Positions 44,585 to 54,542 of a DNA stretch of 64,000 nt are shown here, piece after piece. Each line of letters begins with the position of its first letter. Position 1 is the first letter of the stretch. This DNA comes from Pseudomonas neuropathica (lineage in GTDB: Bacteria; Pseudomonadota; Gammaproteobacteria; Pseudomonadales; Pseudomonadaceae). Location of the stretch: assembly GCF_015461835.1 (NCBI RefSeq), contig NZ_JACOPX010000008.1:186001-250000 (forward strand), written 5' to 3'. Below the pieces are notes generated by a model that was not told the DNA's origin, made no database searches, and saw only the letters and a list, made by a program, of their open reading frames with translations. The translations under genes and the position numbers were made by a program.

Positions 44585-45820
44585 TCAGTGCGCCTTGTGC
44601 TCGATGGACGGTGCGTCGGCTTGCAGCTTCTGCACTTCACTCACCGCCAACTCAGCGGACTGACCACCCCAACCTTGACGCAGGTAGTTGAGCAGATCGG
44701 TCAGTTGCTCAGGACTGAGCTTGCCAGCGAAGCCCGGCATCGGTTGCATGCGCTCGAACCCGGAGAACTTCTGCTCACCGATACCGTCCTCGATCACGCG
44801 CAACAGGTTGCGTGGGTCTTCCAGGCGCAACGTGGTATTACCGCGCATGGCCACCGCGATATGCGGCTTGCCTTCGCCGCCGACCGCATGGCAACCGGCG
44901 CAGACGTTCAGGTATTCCTGCTGGCCGCGCTGGGCGCTGGCGCCGAGTTTCTCGACTGGCACTTCAACGAGGGCTTTGGCTGCCGGCGGTTTGTCGCCGA
45001 GCAGGAACGTCGCCATCGCCGCCAGATCGGCATCGCTCAGGCCTTGAGTGCTGTTGTGGAACACCGGGAACATCTCGTTGAACATCGTCCCTTGCGCGCT
45101 CATGCCGTGCTTGAGGAACGTGCCCAGATCCTGCTCGTTCCAGCCGCGCGCGGCCAGATCAGTAGCCAGCAGGCTCGGCGCCAGGTAACCATTGAGGATG
45201 CCGCCGGTGAGGCGTTTATCCAGCTGCATCGCCCCCGGCAGGCCGCGCGGCGTATGGCATTCGCCGCAATGACCGAGCACTTCGACCATGTACTGGCCGC
45301 GCTGCCAGGCTTCGCTTTTGCCTTCGGCCGGCTCCAGTTTCAGGGCTTTGCCGTACATCATGTTCCAGCCGATCAGGCCCGGACGCACGTTAAACGGGAA
45401 GCTCAGACTGGTAACCGGGGCTGCGCGCTCGATCGGCTCGATGGTTTTCAGATACGCATGGATCGCATCCGAGTCTTCGCGCAGCATCAGGTGATACGAG
45501 GTATACGGCATCGCCGGATACAAATTCGCGCCATCGCGACGCTTGCCTTCGGTCAGCGCAGCGAAGAACTCATCATCGTTGTACAAACCGATGCCGTGCT
45601 CCTTGCTCGGGGTAATGTTGGTGCCGTAGATCGTGCCGAACGGCGACACAATCGGCAGGCCACCAGCGAACGGCGCACCACCGGGTGCAGTGTGGCAAGC
45701 CATGCAGTCGGCAGCGCGGGCAAGGTACTCGCCGCGCTTGACCTGATCATCGGCGTGGGCAAACAACAGCGGCGCAGCGAGGCCGACCGCCAGGGTCAGG
45801 CGGGTCAGTAAAAGCTTCAT
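44585..45820 (-). CDS. Tri-haem cytochrome c subunit of the molybdenum hydroxylase
   Basis: 411 residues from the ATG at 45820. Signal peptide MKLLLTRLTLAVGLAAPLLFAHA. Three haem c sites are visible: CMACH, CGECH and CAGCH. It resembles the cytochrome subunits of membrane-linked aldehyde and alcohol dehydrogenases. It would accept electrons from the hydroxylase in the periplasm and pass them to the respiratory chain. It starts 2 bases after the 2Fe-2S subunit stop. Confidence 0.93.
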   Translation of the reverse strand: MKLLLTRLTLAVGLAAPLLFAHADDQVKRGEYLARAADCMACHTAPGGAPFAGGLPIVSPFGTIYGTNITPSKEHGIGLYNDDEFFAALTEGKRRDGANLYPAMPYTSYHLMLREDSDAIHAYLKTIEPIERAAPVTSLSFPFNVRPGLIGWNMMYGKALKLEPAEGKSEAWQRGQYMVEVLGHCGECHTPRGLPGAMQLDKRLTGGILNGYLAPSLLATDLAARGWNEQDLGTFLKHGMSAQGTMFNEMFPVFHNSTQGLSDADLAAMATFLLGDKPPAAKALVEVPVEKLGASAQRGQQEYLNVCAGCHAVGGEGKPHIAVAMRGNTTLRLEDPRNLLRVIEDGIGEQKFSGFERMQPMPGFAGKLSPEQLTDLLNYLRQGWGGQSAELAVSEVQKLQADAPSIEHKAH

Positions 45821-45822
45821 GC

Positions 45823-46362
45823 TTAACCCTCCTTGACCAGGCCGAGATCGGTCAGCACGTTGCGGGTGGCGTTGTAGTAACGCACATACCCAGTGCAACG
45901 GCAGACGTGATGGCCGAGGCTGTCCTCGATGACTTGTTCGAGCTTGCTTTGCACGGTCGGCTGGCGCTGCAGCTTTTCAACCAGCACGGTAGCGGCGTTG
46001 ACGAAGCCTGGTGCGCAGTAGCTGCACTGGAAGGCGAACTCGTCGACGAAGCGTTGCTGGATCGGATTCAGCTCGGTGACCTGGCCGCTCTCGTCACGCT
46101 TGGCGTGAGATTCGATGGTGCGGACTTTCTTGCCTTCGAAATAGTGCGCGCCAGTGATGCAAGTGCGCACTTCTTCGCTGGTGCCGTCCGGGTTATCGAC
46201 GATCACCACGCAGGCGTGGCAGATGCCTTGGCCGCAGCCCAGGCGCGAACCGGTGAGGTTCTTGTATTCGTGCAGGTAGTCGATCATCGGCAGGTCATCA
46301 GGGATGTCCACCGGGCCGACGGATTGACCATTGAGGGTCAGTTGAAGCGGACGGTTAGCCAT
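45823..46362 (-). CDS. 2Fe-2S subunit of the molybdenum hydroxylase
   Basis: 179 residues from the ATG at 46362. N-terminal plant-type ferredoxin motif CGQGICHACVV and a C-terminal second cluster domain with CSYCAPGF and CRCTGYVRY, as in the small subunits of xanthine-oxidase-family enzymes. It overlaps the large-subunit 3' end by 8 bases. It has no signal of its own and may be co-exported with the Tat-bearing large subunit. Confidence 0.94.
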   Translation of the reverse strand: MANRPLQLTLNGQSVGPVDIPDDLPMIDYLHEYKNLTGSRLGCGQGICHACVVIVDNPDGTSEEVRTCITGAHYFEGKKVRTIESHAKRDESGQVTELNPIQQRFVDEFAFQCSYCAPGFVNAATVLVEKLQRQPTVQSKLEQVIEDSLGHHVCRCTGYVRYYNATRNVLTDLGLVKEG

Positions 46363-49186
46363 TGAGGGCCTCCTTGATGCGCGCAGCAGTGATTGGCAGG
46401 TCGCGAACACGTTTACCGATGGCGTGGGCCACGGCGTTGCCGATGGCACCGACGATCGGGATCATCACCACTTCGGCGATGCCTTTGGACGGATCACTTG
46501 GCGACAGTGCCGGCAGAATCTCCGACGTCTGTTTCCACACGGCAACGTGACGGGCCATCGGCAAACGGTAACGGTTGAAGTTCCAGTCACCCTCCCCCGG
46601 TCCACCTTCATACAGCGGCATTTCTTCCATCAAGGCGTGGCCGATGCCCATGGCGATACCGCCTTCGAGCTGGCCCTTGACCAGTTCTTCGACCAGCACA
46701 CGACCGCACTCGACCCACGAATGGTGATTGAGCACTTCGACTTCCGCCGAGCCTTTGTTGACCTTCAGTTCGACCAGCGTCGCGACCGGGCTGTAATAAG
46801 TCACGGCAGCGTTGTTCAACTGCACAACCGGGTAATTGATGTTCTGGCGATCCAGCAGGTGGAAACCCGCCGTGTTCATCAGCGCTTTTTTCGCCTTCGG
46901 CGCGCCATCGCCATATTTCACTGCCAGACCATCGAGCGGCAGACGCTCGCGCACGCCGTCGATGCTGTATTCGGCCTCGGCCCAGCTCCAGCGGTTAAAT
47001 GCGTGAACGGTAGCGCCAGTCACCAGACCACGCTCGTGAGCGCGCTTGGCCAGCTCTTCGAAGCTCAGCGGCTGCATGCCGTTAGCCGTGAGTTTGCCGT
47101 CGACCCAATGCGCATCTTCGCGACGCACAACGTAAGGGTTGGCCTGACCGCCGTAAGGACCCTGACGCCAGATTTCCATGGCCGCCGGCCACAGACCGTT
47201 ATTGAACAGCACGCGTGCCGCTTCACGGGTGGCGTGACTGAAGTAGTACGCCGAGTTGGTCGCCGACGAAGCCGAAGCCAATTTGCCCACCCAACGCGGG
47301 TTGCGCAGCAGGTTGTCCTGCTCGGCCTGGCTCATGATGTAAGGGTTGCCGCTGGTGATCAGCTGCATTTCCTTCCATTCGGTTTCGCCGGTCTTCACTT
47401 CGTGCGCCGGGCTACCGAGGAAATCGGCCACCACCAGCGCCTGCGAGGTGGACATGCCGGTACCGATTTCAATGCCGATATGGCGCAGGGTGATACGACC
47501 ATCAGCCGTGAATTCGATGCTGGCCATCGGCGCTTCAGAACCGGTGCCGAAGTCTTTCTGGCAAATGGCAAAACCGACGCCGTACCAGTTGTCCGGGTCT
47601 GCGGCTTCGCGTTGTTTCTTGATCGCGTCGCGGTTTTTCCAGACTTCGTGTACCGAGGCCTTGTCGAGGATTTCGTGCAGGCGCAAGGCACCGGCCGGGA
47701 TCGCGCCCTGGGTGTTTTTCATGCCGGAACGCAGGGCGTTCTTGCGACGCAGATCGATCGCATCGACACCGAGGCGATTGGCGATTTCGTCGACCATCAT
47801 CTCGGTCGCCGCCATGCTTTGCAGGGTGCCGTAACCACGCATCGAACCGGCCTCAACACCACGCGAGTGGTAAGCGGTGACCTGCAGATCGTTCTGCGGC
47901 ATGTAGTAGATCGACTGCGCCGCTGTGGCACCAACGGCCGCTACCGACGGGCTGTAGTTGATCCGGCCACCACCGTCGACGCTCATTTCGGCGCGGAAAA
48001 TCTTGAAGCTGTAGTCGTTCTTGTCCACGGCCAACTGGTAGCGGATGTCGAACGGGTGGCGCTTGATGCCACTCTGGAACTGCTCGTAGCGGTCGTTGGC
48101 CAGGCGCACCGGCACACCCGCGCCATACAGCGCCGCCAGGGCTGCGTAGTAGACGAAGATGTTGTGGTCTTTGGAACCGTAACCCACGGTGTAACCCGGG
48201 TGCATGTTCAGGTTGTCGAGGCCGAAACGCGACGGCGCGATCATCTTCGCGGTTTCGGTCGCTGCCTCCAGCGGGCACTGGGTGGCCACGACGAAATGCA
48301 GGGTCTTGGTTTTCGGGTCATACCAGCCGTTGCCGTTGTCCGGCTCCATGGCGGCCGGCTCGATCGACGGAGTCTTGTAGCGCTCGTCGAACACCAGCCA
48401 GTTGTCCGGTGGCGTATCGATCTCTTGCTTCATGCGGTCGGCGTAGAACAGGCCGCGTTCGGTCAGGTTGCCGTGCAGGTTCGGCTGGGAATTCCACACC
48501 GGACGACGGTTCTTCAGCATCGGGAACAGGATCGAGTCTTTGAGGCTGGCGAATTCGTCTTCGTCGGCCGAGGTCGCGCCGCCGACGCGCACATAGCGGA
48601 AGCTGCCGTAGGGGTCGCCTTCGTAGAACGGCACTTTGGCACCGTAACGAATCGCTTTGTCATTGAATTTGAGTTTGTTCTTCGCCTGACGGAAACGCTC
48701 GAAATCGTTCCAGATCAGGATCGCTACCGGGTGACCGATGAACATCGGCACTTTGCCTTCTGGCAGCAGTGGGTCCGGCGCATGCTCTTCGGGGAAGACG
48801 ATGCCGTCCTTGTCCAGATCAGCGGCAGTGACAATGCGGTCAGGCTGCAAGTCAGCGCCAAGCCACGACAGGTCGTAGCCGTCGTAGATTCGGTCAGCCT
48901 TGATGGTTTTCAGCAGCATGGCGTGGCCTTGCTGCTCAGGCCAGCCCGGCATGTCCTTGGAACGGATGTCGCGAGCAAAGACTTTGCTGCCGCAGACCTT
49001 GGACAGTGCATCGTTGCGCTGACGCGCCTTGCCGTTGTTGCCGAGCCATTTCTCGGACGGCACGGTGACGGTGTTTTCCATCAAGGCTGCCAGCGCCTGA
49101 CTGCTGAGCGGCGTGAGCGTGACGCTCACACCCGCCACCAGCCCGCCCTGGAGGAACGAGCGCCGGGATATTTCACGGTTGGACAT
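46355..49186 (-). CDS. Tat-exported molybdopterin-binding hydroxylase, large subunit
   Basis: 943 residues. The Tat signal REISRRSFLQGG at residues 4-15 points to the periplasm. The body matches the aldehyde oxidase/xanthine dehydrogenase superfamily subgroup with isoquinoline 1-oxidoreductase-like and PaoC-like enzymes: GSMRGYGTLQSMAATEMMVDE, HIGIEIGTGMSTSQALV, and the C-terminal AIGNAVAHAIGKRVRDLPIT. No FAD subunit is present; a cytochrome gene replaces it. It likely oxidises an aldehyde or N-heterocycle. The exact substrate cannot be read from sequence. Confidence 0.92.
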   Translation of the reverse strand: MSNREISRRSFLQGGLVAGVSVTLTPLSSQALAALMENTVTVPSEKWLGNNGKARQRNDALSKVCGSKVFARDIRSKDMPGWPEQQGHAMLLKTIKADRIYDGYDLSWLGADLQPDRIVTAADLDKDGIVFPEEHAPDPLLPEGKVPMFIGHPVAILIWNDFERFRQAKNKLKFNDKAIRYGAKVPFYEGDPYGSFRYVRVGGATSADEDEFASLKDSILFPMLKNRRPVWNSQPNLHGNLTERGLFYADRMKQEIDTPPDNWLVFDERYKTPSIEPAAMEPDNGNGWYDPKTKTLHFVVATQCPLEAATETAKMIAPSRFGLDNLNMHPGYTVGYGSKDHNIFVYYAALAALYGAGVPVRLANDRYEQFQSGIKRHPFDIRYQLAVDKNDYSFKIFRAEMSVDGGGRINYSPSVAAVGATAAQSIYYMPQNDLQVTAYHSRGVEAGSMRGYGTLQSMAATEMMVDEIANRLGVDAIDLRRKNALRSGMKNTQGAIPAGALRLHEILDKASVHEVWKNRDAIKKQREAADPDNWYGVGFAICQKDFGTGSEAPMASIEFTADGRITLRHIGIEIGTGMSTSQALVVADFLGSPAHEVKTGETEWKEMQLITSGNPYIMSQAEQDNLLRNPRWVGKLASASSATNSAYYFSHATREAARVLFNNGLWPAAMEIWRQGPYGGQANPYVVRREDAHWVDGKLTANGMQPLSFEELAKRAHERGLVTGATVHAFNRWSWAEAEYSIDGVRERLPLDGLAVKYGDGAPKAKKALMNTAGFHLLDRQNINYPVVQLNNAAVTYYSPVATLVELKVNKGSAEVEVLNHHSWVECGRVLVEELVKGQLEGGIAMGIGHALMEEMPLYEGGPGEGDWNFNRYRLPMARHVAVWKQTSEILPALSPSDPSKGIAEVVMIPIVGAIGNAVAHAIGKRVRDLPITAARIKEALNG

Positions 49187-49424
49187 GGATCATCCTCTGG
49201 GCGGTTATGTGTCCGCCCTTCTGGTTATCTACTGGGGAATCTCGAGTCTTGCAGAAGCCTTTCTTGGCTAAACGAAAGGCGTGATGACAGTGCAAAGCTG
49301 ACCGAAAGGTTAACTTTAAAGGTTTCTGCGCTCGCAGCAAACAACCAGTTACAAAAATTTGACTAAAGGATCAGAAAATCAATGCGACGTGGCACCGCAG
49401 GAGCTCGTTGAACATACCAACGAC

Positions 49425-49519
49425 CCATGTGGGAGCGAGCCCGCTCGCGAAGGCGTAGTGTCAGTCAGCGCATTTTTTGCTGATACACCGCATTCGCGAG
49501 CAGGCTCGCTCCCACATGG
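49425..49519. repeat. REPIN-type inverted repeat
   Basis: The arms CCATGTGGGAGCGAGCCCGC...CGCGAAGG and TTCGCGAGCAGGCTCGCTCC...CACATGG face each other across about 35 bases. Confidence 0.9.
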
Positions 49520-49579
49520 GGATTTGTGTCGAATTCAGAATCAGGGGAAAGGAGCAGAGGGAAAAGCCAAATTGCAGAC

Positions 49580-49612
49580 ACAAAAAACCCCGGTCTTTCG
49601 ACCAGGGTCTTT
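49580..49612 (-). terminator. Terminator of the tRNA run
   Basis: On the minus strand ACCCTGGTC-GAAA-GACCGGGGT is a stem with one mismatch, followed by TTTTTTG. It lies about 70 bases after the last tRNA-Asp. Confidence 0.8.
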
Positions 49613-49683
49613 GCTATCGATTCCGAATCAGCCAATGACTGTTTTCGGTGCTTCAAGGCGTTCAGTGGTCCTTGGAGCAGATA

Positions 49684-49760
49684 TGGCGCAGCGGACGGGA
49701 CTCGAACCCGCGACCCCCGGCGTGACAGGCCGGTATTCTAACCGACTGAACTACCGCTGC
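49684..49760 (-). tRNA. tRNA-Asp (GTC), distal copy
   Basis: 77 bases with CCA. The acceptor GCAGCGG/CCGCTGC is fully paired and the loop CTGTCAC gives GTC. It is identical to the copy at 49854-49930. Confidence 0.97.
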
Positions 49761-49853
49761 GTATCGCTTTGAGCTTGCGCTCAAGTAACTCGTTTTGACT
49801 GCAGGCTTCGGTGCCTTGCAATCGCGAACCAGACAAGTCTGATTCGTAAAATA

Positions 49854-49930
49854 TGGCGCAGCGGACGGGACTCGAACCCGCGACCCCCGGCGTGACAGGC
49901 CGGTATTCTAACCGACTGAACTACCGCTGC
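49854..49930 (-). tRNA. tRNA-Asp (GTC), proximal copy
   Basis: Identical to the distal copy 93 bases downstream. The spacer between them is not duplicated. Confidence 0.97.
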
Positions 49931-49986
49931 GCGTCGGTGCAGGCACTTTCAGCCTACGCTCTTGCTTACGCAAGTCTCTCGGGGAG

Positions 49987-50062
49987 TGGTGGGTGATGAC
50001 GGGATCGAACCGCCGACATTCTGCTTGTAAGGCAGACGCTCTCCCAGCTGAGCTAATCACCC
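49987..50062 (-). tRNA. tRNA-Val (TAC)
   Basis: 76 bases with CCA. The acceptor GGGTGAT/ATCACCC is fully paired and the loop CTTACAA gives TAC. It is the first gene of the Val-Asp-Asp run on the minus strand. Confidence 0.97.
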
Positions 50063-50167
50063 GTTTGCATCTCCGAGGCCGCGAAATTTACGCAGGTAGC
50101 GAACCTAAGTCAATAGCAGGATTGAAGTTTTTCTGAAAAAGACGAAATTGTTTCGATCCTGCAAGAC

Positions 50168-50240
50168 CGCCTTCGCGAGCAAGCTCGCTTCCACAGGGGA
50201 TTGCATTCCAAATGCGGGAGCGAGCTTGCTCGCGAAGGCG
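50168..50240. repeat. REPIN-type inverted repeat
   Basis: CGCCTTCGCGAGCAAGCTCG and its complement CGAGCTTGCTCGCGAAGGCG face each other around a 33-base spacer. It lies between tRNA-Val and the SDR gene. Confidence 0.92.
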
Positions 50241-50278
50241 TCAGTTCATTCAACGCAAATTCAGGCGAAAAAGGCGAC

Positions 50279-51055
50279 CTACTCGCTGTAGATCATCTTT
50301 TTCGTCATACCGCCATCAACGACGAATTCCTGTCCGGTAACAAACCCGGCATTCCTCGACAGCAACCAGGCAACCATCGCAGCCACATCCTCGACCGTCC
50401 CTACCCTGCCCGCAGGATGCTGAGCATGGTCGGCATCGGCCAACGGCTCGGCGCGACGCGCAGAAGGATCACGCGCGTCGATCCAGCCTGGACTGACCGC
50501 GTTGACGCGAATCTCCGGCCCCAGACTGATTGCCAGCGCATGCGTCAGCGCCAACAAACCGCCCTTGCTCGCCGCATACGCCTCGGAGTCCGCTTCCGAC
50601 TGCCGCGCACGAGTAGAGGCCAGATTGACGATCGAACCGTTGTGCGCACGCAGATACGGCGCACAGTGCTTGGCCAGCAACATCGGCCCGCTGAGGTTTA
50701 CCGCCAGCACGCGATTCCAGTAAGCCAGATCGAGGCTTTCCAGTGTGATGTTGTGCGGATCAGCGACCGCCGCGTTGCACACCAGCGCATCGAGACGACC
50801 AAACTGACCCAGCACCTCAGCCACGCCGAGCGCCACCTGACTTTCCTCGGCAACGTCCATGGCAATGAACCAGGCATTTTCGCCCAACACCTTCGCCACT
50901 TTCGAACCGCGCGCCCGATCCAGATCGGTCAACACGACTTGCCAGCCCTCACTGATCAGCCAGGCAGCGATGCCCAGACCGATACCGCGCGCAGCACCCG
51001 TGACCAGCGCAACGCGGCCATGGGTACCTGATGTCGGCGTAGACAACTCGATCAC
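50279..51055 (-). CDS. SDR-family oxidoreductase
   Basis: 258 residues. Short-chain dehydrogenase with the cofactor motif [16 protein letters not shown] near residue 18 and catalytic YAASK near residue 160, with the conserved Ser in NLASTRARQ. Acidic LTDLDRARG after beta2 suggests NAD(H) preference. The substrate is unknown. It overlaps metZ by 4 bases, so the two are co-translated in a pair conserved in Pseudomonas. Confidence 0.92.
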   Translation of the reverse strand: MIELSTPTSGTHGRVALVTGAARGIGLGIAAWLISEGWQVVLTDLDRARGSKVAKVLGENAWFIAMDVAEESQVALGVAEVLGQFGRLDALVCNAAVADPHNITLESLDLAYWNRVLAVNLSGPMLLAKHCAPYLRAHNGSIVNLASTRARQSEADSEAYAASKGGLLALTHALAISLGPEIRVNAVSPGWIDARDPSARRAEPLADADHAQHPAGRVGTVEDVAAMVAWLLSRNAGFVTGQEFVVDGGMTKKMIYSE

Positions 51056-52263
51056 AACGCGGCCAGACCGCGCGCCAGGTCGGCTTGCAGGTCAGCGACG
51101 TCTTCCAGACCGACCGCGATGCGAATCAGGCTGTCACGGATGCCCGCCGCTTCACGCTCTTGCGGCGCCAGACGGCCGTGAGAGGTGGTGCTTGGGTGCG
51201 TGATCGTGGTCTTGCTGTCGCCGAGGTTGGCGGTAATCGAAATCAGTCGGGTCGCATCGATGAAGCGCCACGCGCCCTCTTTGCCGCCCTTGACCTCAAA
51301 GCTTACAACCGCACCGAAACCCTTCTGCTGACGCTGGGCCAGTTCGTGCTGCGGATGGCTCTTGAGACCAGCGTAATGCACCTTCTCAATGCCGTCCTGC
51401 TGCTCCAGCCATTCGGCTAGCGCCTGAGCATTCGCGCAGTGCGCCTTCATCCGCAGGTTCAGGGTTTCCAGACCTTTGAGGAAGATCCACGCGTTGAACG
51501 GACTCAAGGTCGGCCCGGCAGTGCGCAGGAAGCCGACGACTTCTTTCATCTGCTCACTGCGACCGGCCACCACACCGCCCATGCAACGACCCTGACCGTC
51601 GATGAACTTGGTTGCCGAGTGCACGACGATGTCTGCGCCCATTTTCAGCGGCTGTTGCAACGCTGGCGTGCAGAAGCAGTTATCGACGACCAGCATCGCG
51701 CTTTTGGCGTGAGCGATTTCAGCCAGTGCGGTGATATCGACCAGTTCCGCCAAAGGATTGGATGGTGATTCGACGAAGAGCAGTTTGGTGTTCGACTTGA
51801 TCGCCGCATCCCAACCCGACAGGTCGGCCAACGGTACGTAATCGACTTCAACGCCGAAACGTTTGAAGTACTTCTCGAACAGGCTGATGGTCGAACCGAA
51901 CACGCTGCGCGAAACCAACACATGGTCGCCGGCACTGCACAGGCTCATCACCACCGCCATGATAGCGGCCATGCCGGTTGCGGTCGCAACGGCTTGCTCG
52001 GCGCCCTCCAGCGCAGCGATGCGCTCTTCAAACGCGCGCACGGTCGGGTTGGTATAACGCGAGTAAACGTTACCCGGCACTTCCCCGGCGAACCGTGCGG
52101 CCGCGTCGGCAGCGGTGCGGAACACATAGCTGGAGGTGAAGAACATCGGATCACCGTGCTCACCTTCCGGCGTACGATGCTGACCGGCACGTACGGCCAG
52201 GGTATCGAACGCTACGCCTTCGAGGTCGCTGTCCAGCCGACCGGCATCCCATTCCTGACTCAT
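51052..52263 (-). CDS. metZ: O-succinylhomoserine sulfhydrylase
   Basis: 403 residues, Cys/Met-metabolism PLP family. The PLP Lys lies in [18 protein letters not shown], with [20 protein letters not shown] upstream and [19 protein letters not shown] C-terminal sequence ([17 protein letters not shown]). It makes homocysteine directly from O-succinylhomoserine and sulfide. Its place after purF matches metZ of other pseudomonads, which separates it from MetB. Confidence 0.93.
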   Translation of the reverse strand: MSQEWDAGRLDSDLEGVAFDTLAVRAGQHRTPEGEHGDPMFFTSSYVFRTAADAAARFAGEVPGNVYSRYTNPTVRAFEERIAALEGAEQAVATATGMAAIMAVVMSLCSAGDHVLVSRSVFGSTISLFEKYFKRFGVEVDYVPLADLSGWDAAIKSNTKLLFVESPSNPLAELVDITALAEIAHAKSAMLVVDNCFCTPALQQPLKMGADIVVHSATKFIDGQGRCMGGVVAGRSEQMKEVVGFLRTAGPTLSPFNAWIFLKGLETLNLRMKAHCANAQALAEWLEQQDGIEKVHYAGLKSHPQHELAQRQQKGFGAVVSFEVKGGKEGAWRFIDATRLISITANLGDSKTTITHPSTTSHGRLAPQEREAAGIRDSLIRIAVGLEDVADLQADLARGLAAL

Positions 52264-52304
52264 GCTGTCACTCCTTGCCGTATTCTCGAAAATTGAAAGT
52301 CAGA

Positions 52305-52331
52305 TACAAAACCGGCCCCTCAGGGCCGGTG
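52305..52331 (-). terminator. Terminator between purF and metZ
   Basis: On the minus strand ACCGGCCC-TGAG-GGGCCGGT is a perfect 8-bp stem followed by TTTTG. Confidence 0.88.
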
Positions 52332-52336
52332 ATAAC

Positions 52337-53842
52337 TCAGTTGTTGTACAGATCGATGATCGCACTGACCGCCTGGGTCTTGACCTTCGAGGCATCGTTG
52401 CGTGCCTGCTCGATCTTGTCCAGGTAAGCCTCGTCGACATCACCGGTGACATACTTGCCGTCGAACACCGCGCAATCGAAATTCTCGATCTTGATCTTGC
52501 CGCCGCCAACCGCTTCGATCAAGTCAGGCAGGTCCTGATAGATCAGCCAGTCAGCGCCGATCAGATCCGCCACGTCCTGAGTCGAACGGTTGTGTGCGAT
52601 CAGTTCGTGCGCACTCGGCATGTCGATGCCATAGACGTTCGGGAAGCGTACCGCTGGCGCTGCCGAGCAGAAGTAGACGTTTTTCGCGCCAGCTTCGCGG
52701 GCCATCTGGATGATCTGCTTGCACGTGGTGCCGCGCACGATCGAGTCGTCGACCAGCATCACGTTCTTGCCGCGGAATTCCAGCTCGATGGCGTTGAGCT
52801 TCTGGCGAACCGACTTCTTGCGAGCCGCCTGGCCCGGCATGATGAAGGTACGACCGATGTAACGGTTCTTGACGAAACCTTCGCGGAATTTCACGCCCAG
52901 GTGGTTGGCCAGCTCCAGTGCCGCGGTACGGCTGGTGTCAGGAATCGGGATAACCACATCGATGTCATGCTCTGGACGCTCGCGCAGGATCTTCTCGGCG
53001 AGCTTCTCACCCATGCGCAGGCGAGCCTTGTAGACCGACACGCCGTCGATGATCGAGTCCGGACGCGCCAGGTAGACGTGTTCGAAAATGCACGGGGTCA
53101 GGGACGGATTGGTCGCGCACTGACGGGTGTGCAGCTTGCCGTCCTCAGTGATGTAGACCGCTTCGCCCGGCGCCAGGTCGCGAATCAGGGTGAAACCGAG
53201 CACGTCCAGCGAAACGCTTTCGGAGGCGATCATGTATTCAACGCCTTCGTCAGTGTGACGCTGACCGAACACGATCGGACGAATGCCGTGCGGGTCACGG
53301 AAACCGACGATGCCGTAACCGGTCACCATGGCGACTACCGCGTAACCGCCGACGCAACGGTTATGCACGTCGGTTACGGCGGCGAACACGTCTTCTTCAG
53401 TCGGTTGCAGTTTGCCGCGCTGGGCCAGCTCGTGAGCGAACACGTTGAGCAGCACTTCCGAATCGGAACTGGTGTTGACGTGACGCAGATCGGATTCGTA
53501 GATCTCTTTGGCCAACTGTTCAACGTTGGTCAGGTTACCGTTGTGCGCCAGAGTGATGCCGTAAGGCGAGTTGACGTAAAACGGTTGGGCTTCGGCCGAG
53601 GTCGAGCTGCCCGCGGTCGGGTAACGGACGTGGCCGATCCCCATGTGGCCGACCAGACGCTGCATGTGACGCTGTTGAAAGACGTCACGCACCAGGCCAT
53701 TGTCCTTGCGCAGGAACAACCGGCCATCATGGCTGGTCACGATACCGGCAGCGTCCTGGCCGCGGTGCTGGAGCACGGTTAGCGCGTCATACAGCGCCTG
53801 ATTGACGTTCGACTTACCGACGATACCGACGATGCCACACAT
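52337..53842 (-). CDS. purF: Amidophosphoribosyltransferase
   Basis: 501 residues from the ATG at 53842, so that Cys2 (MCGIVGIVG) becomes the N-terminal nucleophile of the glutamine amidotransferase domain. Starting 9 bases earlier would block it. The C-terminal PRTase has the PRPP loop [13 protein letters not shown]. It catalyses the first committed step of purine synthesis. It follows cvpA by 41 bases. Confidence 0.97.
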   Translation of the reverse strand: MCGIVGIVGKSNVNQALYDALTVLQHRGQDAAGIVTSHDGRLFLRKDNGLVRDVFQQRHMQRLVGHMGIGHVRYPTAGSSTSAEAQPFYVNSPYGITLAHNGNLTNVEQLAKEIYESDLRHVNTSSDSEVLLNVFAHELAQRGKLQPTEEDVFAAVTDVHNRCVGGYAVVAMVTGYGIVGFRDPHGIRPIVFGQRHTDEGVEYMIASESVSLDVLGFTLIRDLAPGEAVYITEDGKLHTRQCATNPSLTPCIFEHVYLARPDSIIDGVSVYKARLRMGEKLAEKILRERPEHDIDVVIPIPDTSRTAALELANHLGVKFREGFVKNRYIGRTFIMPGQAARKKSVRQKLNAIELEFRGKNVMLVDDSIVRGTTCKQIIQMAREAGAKNVYFCSAAPAVRFPNVYGIDMPSAHELIAHNRSTQDVADLIGADWLIYQDLPDLIEAVGGGKIKIENFDCAVFDGKYVTGDVDEAYLDKIEQARNDASKVKTQAVSAIIDLYNN

Positions 53843-53883
53843 GCGACGCAACCCCTACTTAATGGATCTGAACTGAACAACAC

Positions 53884-54444
53884 TCACTGAGGCGTTTTCG
53901 CCGACGGCAAGAGTTGCTCCTTGAACGGAATATCAGCGGGTACGCTGATTCCGCTGGCAAGCCACTGACTGCTCCACCCGAGAATCAGGTTTTTGGACCA
54001 ATCAGCGACCAATAGAAATTTTGGTACGAGCTGTGATTCTTTCCACCACCCGTCCTGCTGTACCGGCCCCAGGCTCAACAGCCCGACCGCCACGACCACC
54101 AGCAACACGCCACGCGCTGCGCCAAAGGCCATGCCGAGGAATCGATCGGTCCCGGACAACCCGGTGACGCGAACCAACTCGCCGATAAGATAATTGATCA
54201 TTGCGCCCACGATCAGTGTGGCGACAAACATGATGGCACAGCCCGCGATCACGCGAGCCGATGGGGTTTCGATGTATCCGGCGAGGTACTCGGACAATGA
54301 GCCACCGAACATCCAGGCGACGACTCCTGCGATGATCCAGGTCACCAGCGATAATGCTTCCTTGACGAAGCCGCGGCTCAAACTGATCAAAGCGGAGATG
54401 GCGATGATTGCAACGATCGCCCAGTCAACCCAGGTAAATGGCAC
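53884..54444 (-). CDS. cvpA: CvpA-family membrane protein
   Basis: 186 residues with four hydrophobic segments, beginning TWVDWAIVAIIAISALISLSRG, FVKEALSLVTWIIAGVVAWM. CvpA is an inner-membrane protein needed for colicin V production and envelope integrity in enterobacteria. It always stands upstream of purF. Confidence 0.94.
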   Translation of the reverse strand: MPFTWVDWAIVAIIAISALISLSRGFVKEALSLVTWIIAGVVAWMFGGSLSEYLAGYIETPSARVIAGCAIMFVATLIVGAMINYLIGELVRVTGLSGTDRFLGMAFGAARGVLLVVVAVGLLSLGPVQQDGWWKESQLVPKFLLVADWSKNLILGWSSQWLASGISVPADIPFKEQLLPSAKTPQ

Positions 54445-54542
54445 AGTGCAGCCTACAGACGGATAAGGCGGCGCATTTTAGCAGAGCGCATGCCTCTCGG
54501 TAAGCTGCGATTGTCAGTGCATTTCAATCGAGGCGATAGTTT

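Larger units (their letters stand above)
49187..49683. other. Gene-free region upstream of the molybdenum operon
   Basis: About 500 bases with the putative molybdenum-operon promoter, one REPIN and the tRNA-Asp terminator. Open frames here are formed by the repeat and look spurious. Confidence 0.6.

Noticed and set aside
46424..49366. A 980-codon open frame on the plus strand
   Set aside because: It is the antisense shadow of the molybdenum hydroxylase large subunit, whose minus-strand protein has clear motifs. High-GC third positions keep the antisense frame free of stops.
49359..49772. An apparent 137-codon plus-strand gene across the REPIN and tRNA-Asp
   Set aside because: Its sequence is made from the repeat arms and the antisense tRNA (for example HSRAGSLPHG); such translations are common false genes.
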